A DNA stretch of 64,000 nt from Diplocarpon mali (taxonomy: Eukaryota; Ascomycota; Leotiomycetes; Helotiales; Drepanopezizaceae): assembly GCA_024741835.1 (NCBI GenBank), contig JAENRP010000011.1, positions 77,016-141,015 on the forward strand, written 5' to 3'. The notes below the pieces were generated by a model. The model made no database searches. It saw nothing but the letters and a program-made list of their open reading frames with translations, and had not been told where the DNA came from. Position 1 is the first letter of the stretch; the number at the start of each line of letters is the position of its first letter. The translations under genes were made by a program, and so were the position numbers. Shown here in pieces: positions 20,586 to 33,486 of the stretch.

Positions 20586-22517
20586 GAGACGGCATGGTGA
20601 AACGTAATGTGAAGGCTCAGAAGGGCCGCTGAGACCATGAATTCTTGTGCAGAATTGCAGATCTTTCCGCGCAATCGCTGGCGGTGGAGACTCCCAAATC
20701 CAATGCACGTACTGCGTGCCGGTCCCAGCAGAAGTCTTGCCGCGGGTTATGGCCGGTCTGGAGGGAAGTCCAAGGTCAGTTGACGATCCGGGGCAAGGGG
20801 ACTTGATGTCATGTTACAAACAGCCCAGGCTCGAGAGCAAGGCGAGCCCCGCGCGATGGGGTAATGGGGAATGGGAAATGCAAGCCTGTGTCATGGAAAG
20901 GAGCACATGGTGCCAGCTGCAACGTCTTTGGGGGGGCTGGGAAGGTCTTGCGGTCGACGGGTTGCGCGCCGAGTAGCTGTCGTTGGGTCGCAGATATGAG
21001 GGGGAAGAACTCGAGGAGGGCGAAAGTTGGGTGTACACGTGCACGGGGTAGCTTGACTCTGTCCAGGTGTGGGGCTGATTGCGGGGCGAGAGGAGGCCAG
21101 GCGTCTTTGGTCGCCGAAGTGCACCCGCCCATCACGGGATCTCCGACTCTTCAAGGGCACGTGTCTGGGGGATCCCGGGAGAGGAGCCGACGGCGGGAGG
21201 CGGTCTAGCACGCGTAGATCTGCGTCTGGCCTACGGGTCTAAGCCGTAAAGGGTAGTAGGTACGAGTCGCTTGGGACTAGTTAGAGCCCCCTTTAGGATA
21301 AGCGGGCATCTCTCCTGCACCGGATCCCTCCAATAGCCATCCGTTCCATGGTTGGTCGTCGGGCCCAAACCAGGTACCTTACGATACGATGCAAGTGGGG
21401 CGATATTTCCTGGGCGTGGAGCGGCCTGCTAGTCGCAGCATCCAGCGACTTCACTTCCCTCGGCCATTTGGATTTTTCTATATGAGAAGCAAGCCCCCGC
21501 TGCCCTCTCCGACCAGGTAGGTCATCGTCTGGAGGCCCAACAACGCTCGAGAGATACGATACGAGTCCATTGCCTGCTGCATACGAGGTCTACGAGCCCT
21601 CACACCTATTTCCTCTCGGCTTGACCACCTCGACGGCACGAGCAGAGTATTCGTCCTCTCTCCCTCCCCCAACCTCCCCTCTCTCTGGACGCATCACGCT
21701 TCCAGGTACTCGCACAAGACGAGCTAGAGCAGCTATTTCTGTGCTTCGGACAAGCTTCCAAGCGTCCCGCTACGTCGACGAGCACTCATACCCCAGTTCT
21801 CAGCCTTCACATCCCAGCTCTTCGTTTCCCCTCTCCTTTTCTTATCTCTGGGCAGCCTCGTCCGTCGTGGGTCAGCCCCTTCTGCGCCGCCTTCACGTCA
21901 GACAACAGAATTGCCATCTTACGAGGTGTTGGAGGCTTATGCTCTCCAGCGGGGATACAAAGCGCTGATCGGCTTCGTCAGAACACCACAGCCAGCACGC
22001 AGGAACCCGGCTGGGCGAGGTAGAAACAACACCCTCTTTCAGAATCTCCCAAAACACAACACCACACAAACCCTCTCGTCCTCCCTTTGAAACCCAGCCC
22101 AACTCCCCTACTCTACCGCTTCCTGTCCCTTCCCTTCCCTCGGCATTCCACAGACCCCTTCTTATCGCCCCCTATCAAAGCTACGGGAGCAAGGGGCGAC
22201 GCTGACCGATCTAGAGCCCACGGTACCGAACCGCTTCACCGTCTTTGTGATAGATACGCCTCTATACCGCCTCGTGCGTGTGCGAACTAGTCTGATACAA
22301 CTGTGGTCATTGCTCAGATAAGCAAAAGTAAGTCATCAAAATCATGCCATGCCTTGCCATTGCAGATATGACATAGCCACGCCTGTTGCCCGAGATGCCT
22401 GTTCTCCTGCCCTGGTTAGGAGTTCTTTAATCTAGCGGGAGTCGCTGCCGGGGAAGTCACCTTTGAGAGCCCTTCAGCCCTTCATTCTTCTTCCAATTAC
22501 CACAAGATCTGTGTACC
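20586..22517. promoter_or_regulatory. Divergent region kynureninase / NAD-GDH, long leader
   Basis: 1.9 kb between the two start codons. The part from about 21560 to 22290 is strongly pyrimidine-rich on the plus strand, typical of fungal core promoters and 5' UTRs, and fits a long GDH2 leader. A perfect donor (gtaagt at 22328) followed by TAG/AAG acceptors before 22518 suggests a leader intron; this is inference. ORFs here overlap in several frames and show no conserved content. Confidence 0.45.
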
Positions 22518-25500
22518 ATGGCCAAAACATTGACTATAAACGTCAACACCACTGACATGGCTTCTTCCATCCAGTTTCCGGAGTACTTCGAACCAATTGG
22601 CCTAGATACTGAACTCGATACCAACATCATGTCGACCCCAGACCGCACACCCTCTCACAAGAAGCTCGATGTTCTTGTCAAGAGCCCAGATCGACACCCG
22701 TCACCACAGCCAATACACTTCAATCTGCCCTACAAGAATGGGAAGAATGGCCATGGCAACGGCAACGGGCATAGAGTCTTGCGGTCTGCCACCGTAGGAT
22801 ACATTGCGCCGGAGTTCAAGGGCAAGAACGATCAGAGGCTTCGAGGTAAGTGATACCTTTTTCTCTACTCCGTAGAGAGATGACCGAACCTTTGCCTTGG
22901 CGAGGATCTCCCCAAGATTTCTGTTTGTCCACGGTCGTGTGACGGCAAGGCTCGAAGGACGTTTTGACCCACTGGCTTGTGGGACGTCGGTTTTCACGTC
23001 GAGGGTGACGTGGATCTAGTTTCATCCCAAAGCATGTGGTCGGACAGCAGGATCACTGACTTGGGCTAGTCAGAGGCAAGCTTGAATCCAGTTCCTGGAT
23101 ACCGGAACCTCTCATCGACCAGCAGATAGAGTGGTTCTACAACGAACTCGGAATCGACGATGTGTACTTTGAAATGGAGTCAGTTGACGCTATTGTCAGC
23201 AACATTGTATCGCTCTACGCTGCCAAGATTGCAGCTTTCGCCCGGGAAGACAGAGTACAAGAGATCAGGCTGGATATGGAAGCTTCGGATCACGCGATAT
23301 ACATCGACACGAGCGAACCTGGTCTCACTAATCTGGACGGTCCTCGTTACGAGCAGCGTTTGGAGAAGAAGTACCTCGATTCTTCCTCTAGCAACATCTT
23401 CCGAGTCGAGACGTTCCGATCGCCAACGAATCTGGCTGGCACCGCCCCTTCCAAAACCACAATGCGCTGCTACTTCGTCTATCAGTGTCAATTTGTTGAT
23501 CCGGACCCTTCGCCGCAGGAAACCCGCTTAGAAATTATCTCGGACCGGATGTTCCTCGCCAAGGCTACCAGGAACACCAGAGAAATTTACCAAGATGTCA
23601 TCGAACTCGCGGTATCGAGAACCGGCCCAGTCATCGAGGTCTTCGACATTGAGGATTCGAAGGAGATGAGACTTGTCGTGGCGTTCCGTCGTAGAACGGC
23701 TGCTGGCATGTTCAGCGCACTGTCGGATCTTTACCATTACTACGGGGTCACGAGCTCTAGAAAGTACGTCGAGCAATTTAGCAACGGCATTACTGTAATC
23801 TGCGTCTACTTGAAGCCTGCTCCCAACCTGGATACGAAGGCTAAGTTTCCTCCTCTTGAAGCTTCCATCCACCAAATTACCAAAGAGATCTCGCTACTCT
23901 ACTGCATTCCTCAAAATAAGTTCCAGCCCTTGTTCGCGAGCGGCAGACTCAGTCTGCAGGAGACCACCTATGCACACTGCCTCCTGGTATTCGTTCAGCA
24001 CTTCCTCAACCGACTCGGCTCCGAGTACGGATCGCTGATTTCTGCCTTGGATTCCACGAACAGCGCTCACGCGGAACTCCTTTCCAAGATCAAGAAGCGG
24101 TTGAGAACCCAGACTTTTACCGCCGGCTACATCCACGAGATCATCAGCATGTACCCGGAGCTCATTCGATCTCTGTATGCTTCCTTCGCGCACACACATC
24201 TGACTCTCGCTCCTGGATACGATGAAGATACTGTCCCACCGACCCCATCTAGAGACGTCCTGTCAGATAATCAACTCAGAGACCTGATCACCAAGACTGT
24301 CAGCAATGAGCACGAAGACCTGGTCATGACTGCGTTTCGTACTTTTAACAATGCCCTCCAGAAGACCAACTTTTACACTCCCACCAAGGTTGCGCTGAGT
24401 TTCCGTCTCGACCCCAGTTTCCTCCCCGCCATAGAATACCCTCAGCCGCTATACGGTATGTTCTTGGTGGTCAGCTCCGAAAGTCGGGGCTTCCATTTAC
24501 GTTTCCGAGATATCGCCAGGGGCGGGATCCGTATTGTCAAGTCCCGCAACAAGGAAGCTTACGCCATCAACGCTCGCTCTATGTTTGATGAGAACTACGG
24601 ACTGGCAAACACTCAACAGCGTAAGAACAAGGACATTCCGGAGGGTGGATCCAAGGGCGTCATTCTTCTCGATGCGGCACACCAGGACAAGGGCTGCGTC
24701 GCTTTCGAAAAGTACATTGACAGTGTCATGGACCTTCTCCTGAAGCCTGACTCTCCGGGTATCAAGAATCCAATTGTGGATCTGTACGGGAAGCACGAGA
24801 TCCTGTTCATGGGCCCTGATGAGAACACGGCTGACCTCGTCGATTGGGCCACTGAGCACGCTCGCAAACGTGGCGCTCCGTGGTGGAAGTCATTCTTCAC
24901 TGGCAAGTCTCCTAAGCTTGGTGGCATCCCCCATGATGCTTATGGTATGACCACACTCTCTGTCCGGGAATTTGTGAAGGGCATCTACAGAAAGCTGGAG
25001 CTTGATCCCAGCAAAGTCCGGAAGATGCAGACTGGGGGGCCCGATGGTGACCTGGGAAGCAATGAGATTCTTCTCAGCGACGAGAAGTACACCTCCATCG
25101 TTGATGGTAGCGGTGTCTTAGTCGACCCCAACGGAATCAATCATGATGAGCTGATTCGATTGGCCAAGGCTCGGGTTATGATCTCCCAATTCGACGTTAC
25201 TAAGCTCTCGCAGGCTGGATACCGCGTCCTTGTGGATGAGAACAACGTCAAGTTGCCAAATGGCGAGATCATCGACAATGGTACCCTCTTCCGAAACACC
25301 TTCCACCTCCGCGAAACCGGCCTCACCGACTCCTTCGTACCTTGTGGTGGCCGACCCGAGTCCGTCGATCTTGCAAGTGTCAGCCAGCTCATCAAGAAGG
25401 GCAAATCCACCATTCCATATATCGTTGAAGGCGCCAACCTGTTCATCACTCAGGACGCGAAGCTCCGCCTCGAAGAAGCTGGTTGCATTCTCTTCAAGGA

Positions 25501-26085
25501 CGCCTCAGCCAATAAGGGCGGGGTGACTTCCTCCTCGCTTGAAGTGCTCGCAAGTCTGAGTTTCGACGATGCAGGCTTCGTCGAGAACATGTGTGTCGGC
25601 AGCGACGGAAAGGCTCCCGAGTTCTACCAAGCTTACGTCAAAGAGGTCCAAGCGAAGATCAGGGATAACGCTCGTCTGGAGTTCGAGGCCATCTGGCGCG
25701 AACACAAGCAGACCAAGATTGCCCGGAGCACGCTCAGTGACACGCTCAGTATCGCCATCACGAAACTCGACGAGGAGCTACAGAAGACCGAGCTGTGGAA
25801 GGACATCAAGCTCCGCAACTCGGTACTGGAGGATGCGCTGCCCAAGCTGTTATTAGAGAAGATCGGCCTGGAGTTGATCATCCAGAGGGTTCCTGATAGC
25901 TACCTGCGTGCTATCTTTGGTAGTTACCTTGCGAGTCGGTTCGTGTATGAGTTTGGAAGCTCGCCGAGTCAGTTCGCGTTCTTTGATTTGTAAGTTATTG
26001 CCTCCTCTCCTCCTCTCTCAAGCGTGTCGTACACAGCTAACATCCTCACAGCATGTCGAGACGTATGGCAAAGGTCCAATCATAG
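22518..26085 (+). CDS. GDH2: NAD-specific glutamate dehydrogenase (large type)
   Basis: Catabolic oxidative deamination of glutamate to 2-oxoglutarate and ammonium. Exons are 22518-22845, 23070-25989 and 26052-26085 (1093 aa, typical of fungal NAD-GDH). The N-terminal 350 residues are the regulatory region of this class. The dehydrogenase core is near residues 580-640 (FHLRFRDIARGGIRIVKSR, then EGGSKGVILL, where Lys contacts substrate), followed by the nucleotide-binding region (MQTGGPDGDLGSNEIL, PYIVEGANLFIT). The last exon supplies the conserved end FFDFMSRRMAKVQS. Intron 1 is 224 nt. Its acceptor (gctag at 23069) was chosen because it is the only one that keeps phase into RGKLESSSWIPEP. 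The start Met follows an ACC-rich context (GTACCATGG). Confidence 0.95.
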
Positions 26086-26945
26086 AGACTGTCTTATCTG
26101 TGTGATTTATAGTTCGATATCGGCTCTGCTTTACAGAGAGGGTCTCGGGCATAGCTTCTTTACGAAGGGCTGAGAGGAGGGAATGGCGTTTTTTGCTTGA
26201 TCCTTTGCGGAAAGGATTGCGGTTACGAGCTAGGCAAAGGAAAGTGCTTTAACTGCCCAGGTATCTTTAGATACTTTGCTCAAAACTTGCTTGCTTTATC
26301 GCTAGCGCGTATGTGCCACACTTGTGTGGTGTGTGCTAACGAAGGATAAATTTGGCGTAATGATGTTTGTGTGCGGCTGGCAGATTCCTAGTATTGGATC
26401 GTTGCGGCTTTGCGGTTGCAGCTCAGTAGACCGTGATCCTCGAGCTCTTACGGGGTGTCAGTAGTGACTTCATGGCTGCTATGATATAGGCCAAGGTCAA
26501 AATTAGTGGGGCACAACCAAGCTGCACTCTATCCCGGCTTTTATCGCTTGTGACGGTTCGGGGGTGTTTCTGTAAGAGCCTTCCACCGGGTCATCGAATA
26601 TTGTGTCGTTAGCGGGGGGGCTCGGAATGCGGTTAATCTGGCCGCCTCTGTCTCTTCCCACGTCGACTTGCTGGCTCTTGTTTCAAGGCGCAGGCTTCTT
26701 CGGAGTGATTTGGATGTCGTGTCTCCCACCCGGATCCTACCTCTAGCTGTATCCAACGAGGTGTCTGTGTCGACCTGATCCTTCTCCGGAGAGGCACGTC
26801 TCAATCGCAAGGTATCACCTGGGCTGCACGCGACGAATAACCTCACCATGACAGTGGGCGCGTGGCGAGACTTTGATAGGATTGGAATGATCTGCATCTC
26901 GTCTCAAGATCCTATCAAGTTGCCACCCATCTATTCTTCACCCAT
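26086..26945. other. Convergent intergenic region GDH2 / COG1
   Basis: 860 bp between two convergent stop codons. One 118-codon minus-strand ORF (26541-26897) has no recognisable content. Nothing else is supported. Confidence 0.5.
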
Positions 26946-29369
26946 CTAAGCCAAAAGCCCGAATAAGAGAGACGTCCTCTTCCAGTACTCCTTGGCAGAA
27001 ACCCGTAACCTCTTCCTGGCTGCAGCATCGAGTTCCAGCTTCTCTTCCATCGTGCTGCCCAGAGTGATAAGCCCGTCCTCGCTTCCTGGGTCTGGTCGCT
27101 CGAAGGCGCTTTGAAGGAGCAGTACGTCGAAGAGGGATTGGATTGAAACGTCGTCGGTTTTCGGGACCTCGACGGTTTCTGTAGGTGCTTCCTCTTTGGG
27201 CTCATTGGGCTCGTCTCCATTAGTTGAGTCTTCCACATGGTTCGTCTCGACCCCACTGATCGTCTCTTCGCCTTCGGTAGCTCCATTGACCTTTGCCTCA
27301 ACCCTGGAGATCAAAGCCTCGCTCCAGCCCTGCCCGATCCCAGCGCTCAGTTTTCCCTTCAACAGCCTCACCGCAGCCGGACTCCACAAGTCGCCACCCA
27401 TCCTCGCCATTGACAACGATAGACTGTGCAGCAGCTTGAATGTGCCGGGCGAGGGTTGAACTGGCAACTCGGGCGTACCCTCCCAAAGAGCTCGCCCGGC
27501 TACCCGTTCCCTTGTGAAGGTCGTGCTGTATGCTTGAAGCGGTGCGGTAGAGACCTCTATTACGAGCCTTTGGTGAAGGGGGGGAACGAGTGGCAGGCCG
27601 AAGCCCTGCAGGGCGGTGTTCTTTGGGAGCTCGGAACGGATATCCCGGATGATACGGAGGAGGTACATGGACATAGGACCGATTTGCTCGCTCTCTTCAT
27701 ATGTCCCCAGCAGTGCAGATATCTTGTCGTGAAGAAGTCTATACGTCTCCTCTAACGAAGTATCTAAATGCTCTTGAAGCATCTTGGGATCCTCGGTACT
27801 AAGCAAGTTATTGCGAGACTCGATACTGAGGTCATCTTCGATATCTTCCAGATCATCGTCCCACCGCTGCTTTTTCAGCTGCTCGAGGATAACGATAATA
27901 TCGTCGATGAGATGGCGCCATGTTTGGTAGCCTCGGAACGCTCGCGAGACAGCGTCGCTGCGACCGTGTGTGCGTGCTAGAACGCCTTGTTTGAAGAGCG
28001 TTGCTCCCTTGCTTATTTCCGTCTCGAGGAGCGTGTCATCCCAGAGACTATCCACTTTGTCTGTGATGCCTGGTCTCCATACGCTAAGGGTGCCTTCGAT
28101 CTCAGTAGCAACTAGGTGAAGTTTGCTCACTCTAGATTCTACCAGAGCGACCATGCGATCATTGATGACCTTCCGTAGACTGTTGAGAAGTATGAAAGGA
28201 TCGAAGCCTTTTACTTTTCCGCCCTCCTTGATCCATATCTCTAAAATTCGTGTTCGTAACCCGACAACTGTCTTGAACTCAGCTAGTTGGTCCAAAGACT
28301 TGGCCAGACCCTGCAACATGACTTCAGAAGCCTTCTTGGCCCAGCCCTTGAGCATTTCCGCTGGCTGACTACCTTCGAGATCATCATGTCTGATGTACGG
28401 AGTGAAGAATAGTATCTCATCTCCAAACCACTTTTCACAGACATCCAATCGCAGCCCCTCTAGCTTACGGATGGACCCGTCCTTCAGCAACGGTTTGGTT
28501 TTCAGGCTCGCTAGGGCTTCTGAGATTCGGCGGGGAAGTAATGCTTGGACATCCAGCAGTGTTCGCGAATAGAATTCCAACGCTCTGAGCACGCCTGGAC
28601 TGTCTGGGTTTTGCTCCCCGTCATCGAATGCAAGCGCCATAGCTTCGCCTCTGATGTGGAGAAGGTGTCTGATGACATCCTTTGCGCCAGAGCTCGTTGC
28701 CAGGCTATAGGCTGAAAGCGCTTGTATCAAGTCCTCTCTGCTGTCCCCTTTAACCTTCTCGAGTGTCTTATCGACAGCTCTTAGCAAGTTTCTTCGCAAA
28801 CTCCCAAGCTTTCTCTTCAAATCTTCCACCACATCTTGATCTTCCGGGCTCCTTGTAGTGACCATATCGCTCACGCTCTTCACCAGCAAGCGGCTCAGTA
28901 CCAAGACTTTCGCCGCAAGTACCAAGTTCCTCCCTTTCCCAGTCGTCAATCCCGGGTCGGCATTTGCCCCTTTCCTCAAAAGCCTCCCCACAGCAATTCC
29001 GCACATCTCCAGAACTTTCGTCTTCGCTGCCCACGCCAGGTCTTCTCCCCGCTTCCCACCCCCCTTCTTCTCTTGCAACTTCGCCAGCCCACTGGCCTTG
29101 GCCCCGACTACTGCTCTTCCGCATCCTTTCCCTACTTTCCCAAGCTTTTCTTCGGCGTGCCCAATATCCTCTCGCATCTGCAGAATAGTTTCCGCCGTTC
29201 CTAGGAGCTGTCTATAGCTCCCCCCCACCATTGTCCGCAGCCGCGCATTCTTCTCATCCAGCTCGGCCGTCAGACTGCGGTGTAATTGTCGGACTTGTGG
29301 TAAAGGGTACTTGAATGCGTCGGCGGTAGACGTACAAGACGCCGAGTCGAGAATCTTATTTGCGGCCAT
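26946..29369 (-). CDS. COG1: Conserved oligomeric Golgi complex subunit 1
   Basis: Lobe A subunit of the COG tether, which captures intra-Golgi retrograde vesicles. A single uninterrupted frame of 807 aa, within the usual size for fungal Cog1. The N-terminal 60 residues carry the Vps51/Cog1-type helical start (AFKYPLPQVRQLHRSLTAE, then YRQLLGTAETILQMREDI), the segment that bundles with other COG subunits. The rest is predominantly helical with a low-complexity acidic patch (EGEETISGVETNHVEDS, around residues 700-745) before a conserved C-terminal helix. No intron is needed. The promoter must lie in 29370-30248, shared only with the 3' end of the upstream transporter. Confidence 0.88.
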   Translation of the reverse strand: MAANKILDSASCTSTADAFKYPLPQVRQLHRSLTAELDEKNARLRTMVGGSYRQLLGTAETILQMREDIGHAEEKLGKVGKGCGRAVVGAKASGLAKLQEKKGGGKRGEDLAWAAKTKVLEMCGIAVGRLLRKGANADPGLTTGKGRNLVLAAKVLVLSRLLVKSVSDMVTTRSPEDQDVVEDLKRKLGSLRRNLLRAVDKTLEKVKGDSREDLIQALSAYSLATSSGAKDVIRHLLHIRGEAMALAFDDGEQNPDSPGVLRALEFYSRTLLDVQALLPRRISEALASLKTKPLLKDGSIRKLEGLRLDVCEKWFGDEILFFTPYIRHDDLEGSQPAEMLKGWAKKASEVMLQGLAKSLDQLAEFKTVVGLRTRILEIWIKEGGKVKGFDPFILLNSLRKVINDRMVALVESRVSKLHLVATEIEGTLSVWRPGITDKVDSLWDDTLLETEISKGATLFKQGVLARTHGRSDAVSRAFRGYQTWRHLIDDIIVILEQLKKQRWDDDLEDIEDDLSIESRNNLLSTEDPKMLQEHLDTSLEETYRLLHDKISALLGTYEESEQIGPMSMYLLRIIRDIRSELPKNTALQGFGLPLVPPLHQRLVIEVSTAPLQAYSTTFTRERVAGRALWEGTPELPVQPSPGTFKLLHSLSLSMARMGGDLWSPAAVRLLKGKLSAGIGQGWSEALISRVEAKVNGATEGEETISGVETNHVEDSTNGDEPNEPKEEAPTETVEVPKTDDVSIQSLFDVLLLQSAFERPDPGSEDGLITLGSTMEEKLELDAAARKRLRVSAKEYWKRTSLLFGLLA

Positions 29370-30248
29370 TGGCTCGTTTCCAGGAAAGCAGATTGAGGAC
29401 GACGGATAATGGCTGGACGAGAGGGGGTCGAGGGAGATCTAGTCTCGCGGAAAAGGGCGCATCCTCTTGAGAAGAGGTAGCCAAGGTGTGAAGCTCAAAG
29501 GTCTGGTAAACCTGTTGCTAAGACAATCAAGCTACTTCTAATCGTCGGGCTCTCGAAACGACCGACGTCTGTGCGCAGCCTCCCCGAAAAGGCTTCAGCA
29601 AGGAGGATCCCAAACCGCGCTGCTTCACCTTGAGCTCAGTGCTCCCTCGGCGTCTGAAGTAGCTCTTCGTTTTGATGATTTCTTCCGTGTTGGCTGAGTG
29701 TGTCACTGGAATTCTCGTCCAATATCTGCGTGAGCTTCCGACTCGCAAGAATCATTCGAGGAAACTTTGCTTCATACCAGGAGACGATACTTGGTCACCC
29801 ATGCTGCGTGTGCGTGGCGGGTCGTGCATCGGGCGTCGGAGGGGGGACGGAGTGGATAGACGCGATATGAGCACACGGAGAGGCGTACGGATTGTTTCCT
29901 GGATTGAACGATGCCTTGGAAACAGGTCGGTACGGGGTCGGTGATTGAGTTTCCGCATTGCTGTGGGGGCTGTTTTAAGCCGAGCTCCTCAGAATGGTTC
30001 TACAAAGCAAATTGTGAGTCTCTATATGAATGGTAGGAATAATGCAGATCGTATCAAAATGTGCCTGGGATTATCGTCGAGGTCAATTGAGTCTCTTGAG
30101 CTGTCAGTCGGCAGTGTCTTGGGTCGCTTACGAGGCACTCCAGACGCGAATAACAAACTTCACGAGCAGGCCGCTTCCTCTCGAAGCAGCAATCCACGAT
30201 CTGATTCAACATACGAAACTTCACATAGAGTCCTAAGCTTCACAGTCT
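29370..30248. other. Spacer between transporter 3' end and COG1 start
   Basis: 880 bp holding the COG1 promoter and transporter 3' UTR. Small ORFs on both strands overlap one another and look random. Confidence 0.5.
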
Positions 30249-32262
30249 CTAATCCCATTCTATCTGACTCGCCAGCCATGCCGCGACTAAGCTGGACAAT
30301 TGCAAGATTCTCATCACCCATCCGGCGGCTGCACCGCCGGTAATCTCGCATTTCGCAAGCGCCCAGAACAGTAGACTGCACAGCAGAGCTCCAACCATCT
30401 GCGGTGTTGCAATAGCCATATTTTGCATGCCCATGACGGCGCCGGCTTGTAGGACCATCTTCTGTTTACCCCTCCCGGCGTCGGCGGCTTTCTCTGCATC
30501 GCCCGGCACATCGTCAGTCTCATGCGCGTCACCATGGACAGCATCCAACAGACGATAGCCGGAAGAGGAAGCGCTCTGTGCGGTCAGTTGTAGCGAAGCT
30601 GGTAGATGTGTCTGCGTCTTGGCGATTTCGGCGCTGATGAGTGCGTAGGGAACCCACTGTGTCATAGCCCATGACATTCCTAACATGCCCACCAAGACGG
30701 TGGAAACAAGGAGGCTATCTGTGAGCGCTGTGGCGAGAAGAACAGCAGGTCTGAAGATGTGAGATGCTGCCCAGAGTCGGGGGAGTGTGAGCCAAGATGC
30801 CATGTATCGTGAGTAGACAGAGTGAGGCTCTTGCTTCCCGCCATTGGAGGTCCGAGTGAAAGATGAAAGGCCTTCGCTGCCATGAACGCTCGGTTCTGCC
30901 TCCTCGAGAAGTGGTTCAGCAGCAGCAGCATTATGGCTGCGAGCTTGATGGCGGGAAGAAGTTGAAGAATTGGTCGAAATGCAACGCGGTGCCAAGAGAT
31001 TCGTGAGAAGGGCCGTTGTGGCGAAGAAAACGAGAGAGAGAGTTGCATAGCGGGTAGAATCGCGCGTCATGGAGGCTGGGGATTTTCCTGGAAGGGCTAT
31101 AGATGAGGTTTGCATCAGGGATGAAGTTCCGTCTAGAAGCGTCAGTGATGTACTGCAACCGTGACGTGGATGCGGAACTCACACAATTGCGCCATGTATG
31201 TCGTTATATAGAACATGAAAGGAAACCATGAGAGCCATGCGAAGAACTGGGCCGCAAACACCTTCAAGATCCTCCTGGGTATCATGCGGAAACTCAACGT
31301 CAACTCCCGCACCCGGGCGAGAATGCCAGTCTTCTGCTTTGGAACCTGACCAGCATCGAGTTTCCTTTCCTTGGTCGTCAAGCAAGTGATTGTTACTGTA
31401 GACCCCAGGGCCAGTGAAGCAATCCCACAGATCCCCTTTATTTGGGTATTGCCGAGCCACGGAAACAACAGTGGCAAGTCAAGAAACGCGGTCGAATATC
31501 CGAGAATGCTTCCGATTCCAATAACGCAGCTGGCATACGCGCTGGCTCTGACTTGTTGGGACAGGGGGACCGAATCAACAATCAGGGCTCGGATACCGGA
31601 CTGGACTGGCTGAATAGATATGTTCAAGGCCCAGATCCACCCCGATGCCAGAATCTGGGTTAACAGTTGCTCAGAATGCCTGGAATCAGTTTCATCCTCG
31701 CTGAAACGCCGGAAGAAGAATGCAACAGTGTCACCTGTCCAAGGCAAGGCCATTGTACAGACTATTGTGCTGATTGCGCCAAAGACAATGAAGGGTCTAC
31801 GTCGACCCCATGAATGCAGGCAGGAATCGCTGAGTACGCCGATATACGGCTGAACAAAGGTCCCAGAAAGGGGCCCAGCGAGCCATACAAGAGAAATGAT
31901 CGAGGAGGATAGTCCCAATGACGAGAGGTATGGCTACGGAGAAGTGGTCAGTCAGTCAGCCCCTTGCCATTGACACTGAGTCCCTACGGAGCCTTGTGAC
32001 ATGATAGTTGTCCATATTATTTGCAGCCTACTCGATGATCCCATTAGAAACAATTTTAAACGAAAAGCACTGGAAAACATTACCCTCCAATGCTGATAGT
32101 CAAGGACAACAAAGGTAAGTGTCTTTCCACTTCCATATCTTCGTTCTTGTAAACTTGTGATGCTCGTGTTCTAAATGCCGGCATTGAACTCGAACTCGAA
32201 CTCGAACTCGATCCTTGAGGCGAGTCTGGTTCTTCGCTCACGTCAAACATACTCTTTTCCAT
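30249..32262 (-). CDS. Sucrose/alpha-glucoside-proton symporter-like MFS transporter
   Basis: Exons 32262-32084, 32027-31988 (40 nt), 31933-31183 and 31132-30249 (617 aa; a Met five codons upstream is also possible). It resembles the plant SUT / fission-yeast Sut1 glycoside-pentoside-hexuronide cation symporter group. Seen: LQIIWTTIMSQGSPYLSSLG rebuilt over the 40-nt exon, the loop PYIGVLSDSCLHSWGRRRPF with the GRRRPF signature between helices 2 and 3, and about twelve hydrophobic segments. The N-terminal cytosolic tail has a nine-Ser tract encoded by a TCGAGT hexamer repeat. The central loop (around residues 350-420) is long and Ser-rich. Plasma-membrane uptake of sucrose or maltose is the family expectation, not shown here. 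Confidence 0.87.
32187..32214. repeat. GAACTC hexamer microsatellite (coding Ser tract)
   Basis: About four copies of GAACTC on the plus strand, read as alternating TCG/AGT Ser codons in the N-terminal tail of the transporter on the minus strand. Repeat number is probably length-polymorphic. Confidence 0.7.
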
Positions 32263-33486
32263 CCTTGAAAGACGCATATACCGTCAAAAGCCTCGAAATC
32301 ATTGATCCGAAAGGCCCACGATAGACCCCAACAACGTGAACAGAACCAATTCAAGATTTTGAGGAAAGGTTGAAGGCAAGTTTTCCACACCGCAATTTGC
32401 TTTGAGCAATCGTACTCGGTGGCACCAGCCCGAGACACGACAGCTATCAGCTGCCGGCTCGCCATTTCTGATCCCAAAACCAGTAATCCCAAAGAGTTTC
32501 GAAGCCCGACAAACAATTCCAAGGGATCAGCTTCGGCCCTGGGATTTGAAAAGTCGGAGCCTAGATCTAAGAAATGGGGAAAGATGCCGCTTCGCGCTGC
32601 GATATGCTCCGACTGTCAGATTGGGATGGTATCGCGAGGTTCAGCTCAGAGGTTGTACATCTCATTACAGAGGGCACGTATTCCACCAGTTATCTCCCAG
32701 AGCGGTGGGATTACAACGAGCCCCGCAGTATACAAGAGGCGTGTCGATATATGGTCCACCACGCAGAAATGTTGTTCTGCGACTGCTGGTAATCTGGGCC
32801 GCGATTCTTCGTGGCGACGCCGGTGTCTTGATTCCACCTCTCTCAGGGGTACAATAGTCGCCACAAGATTTCCGATTACATGTAGGCAGCAAGCATCTTA
32901 GTCCCGTAGCTTACAGCTGTTGATGAAAGACCGACTCTGGGCATCTATTAACCGGACCCCGAGTGGACTTTACTCAGGCACGAAAAAACCCACGTCACTT
33001 TCGTGGAAAGATTATCTCTTCGCGCAAAGCATCCGAGTATCCTCTTGTGAACAGAATTAGCGTCGCATGTACGCTGTCGCCTTGCGTTGCTCGCAGAGGA
33101 CTCTTCGACGAACAACGGCTCTTTGTTGTTATCTCGGCTATGAAGCGAAGTGGTCAGGGTTAGTGTTGGTGTGTTGGTTTCCAACTGGTATAATTGATCA
33201 TGATGCTCGAGGAGCAGAAAATCGAGAGAGGGTATACACGAGAGCATTTTCGATGGATGAAGTCGGAAATTGTAGATTTTCATTCTGGTGGATCGCAAGT
33301 CGCGGGCGCGCTGCAGCTGCTCTCTAGAGGTTCTGCGGTGCCAACCGAGAGGACGGCGGTTCTGGAGTGGTGATTTTCTATGTTCTCATTACAGATCTGT
33401 AACTGTAGATATATACATGGACTTTTGTTTGCCTTTTTCCCGGTTTCAATAATCTCACTTACGCACCGCACCGTATCTCTTTCACT
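32263..33486. other. Region upstream of the transporter, no gene seen
   Basis: 1.2 kb between the transporter start and the end of the dehydrogenase pseudogene. Several 60-160-codon ORFs overlap in different frames (for example 32402-32901 in two plus frames). None has recognisable content. Confidence 0.45.

Noticed and set aside
32402..32901. 151- and 160-codon overlapping plus ORFs
   Set aside because: Two frames open over the same DNA and neither has recognisable content; treated as chance.
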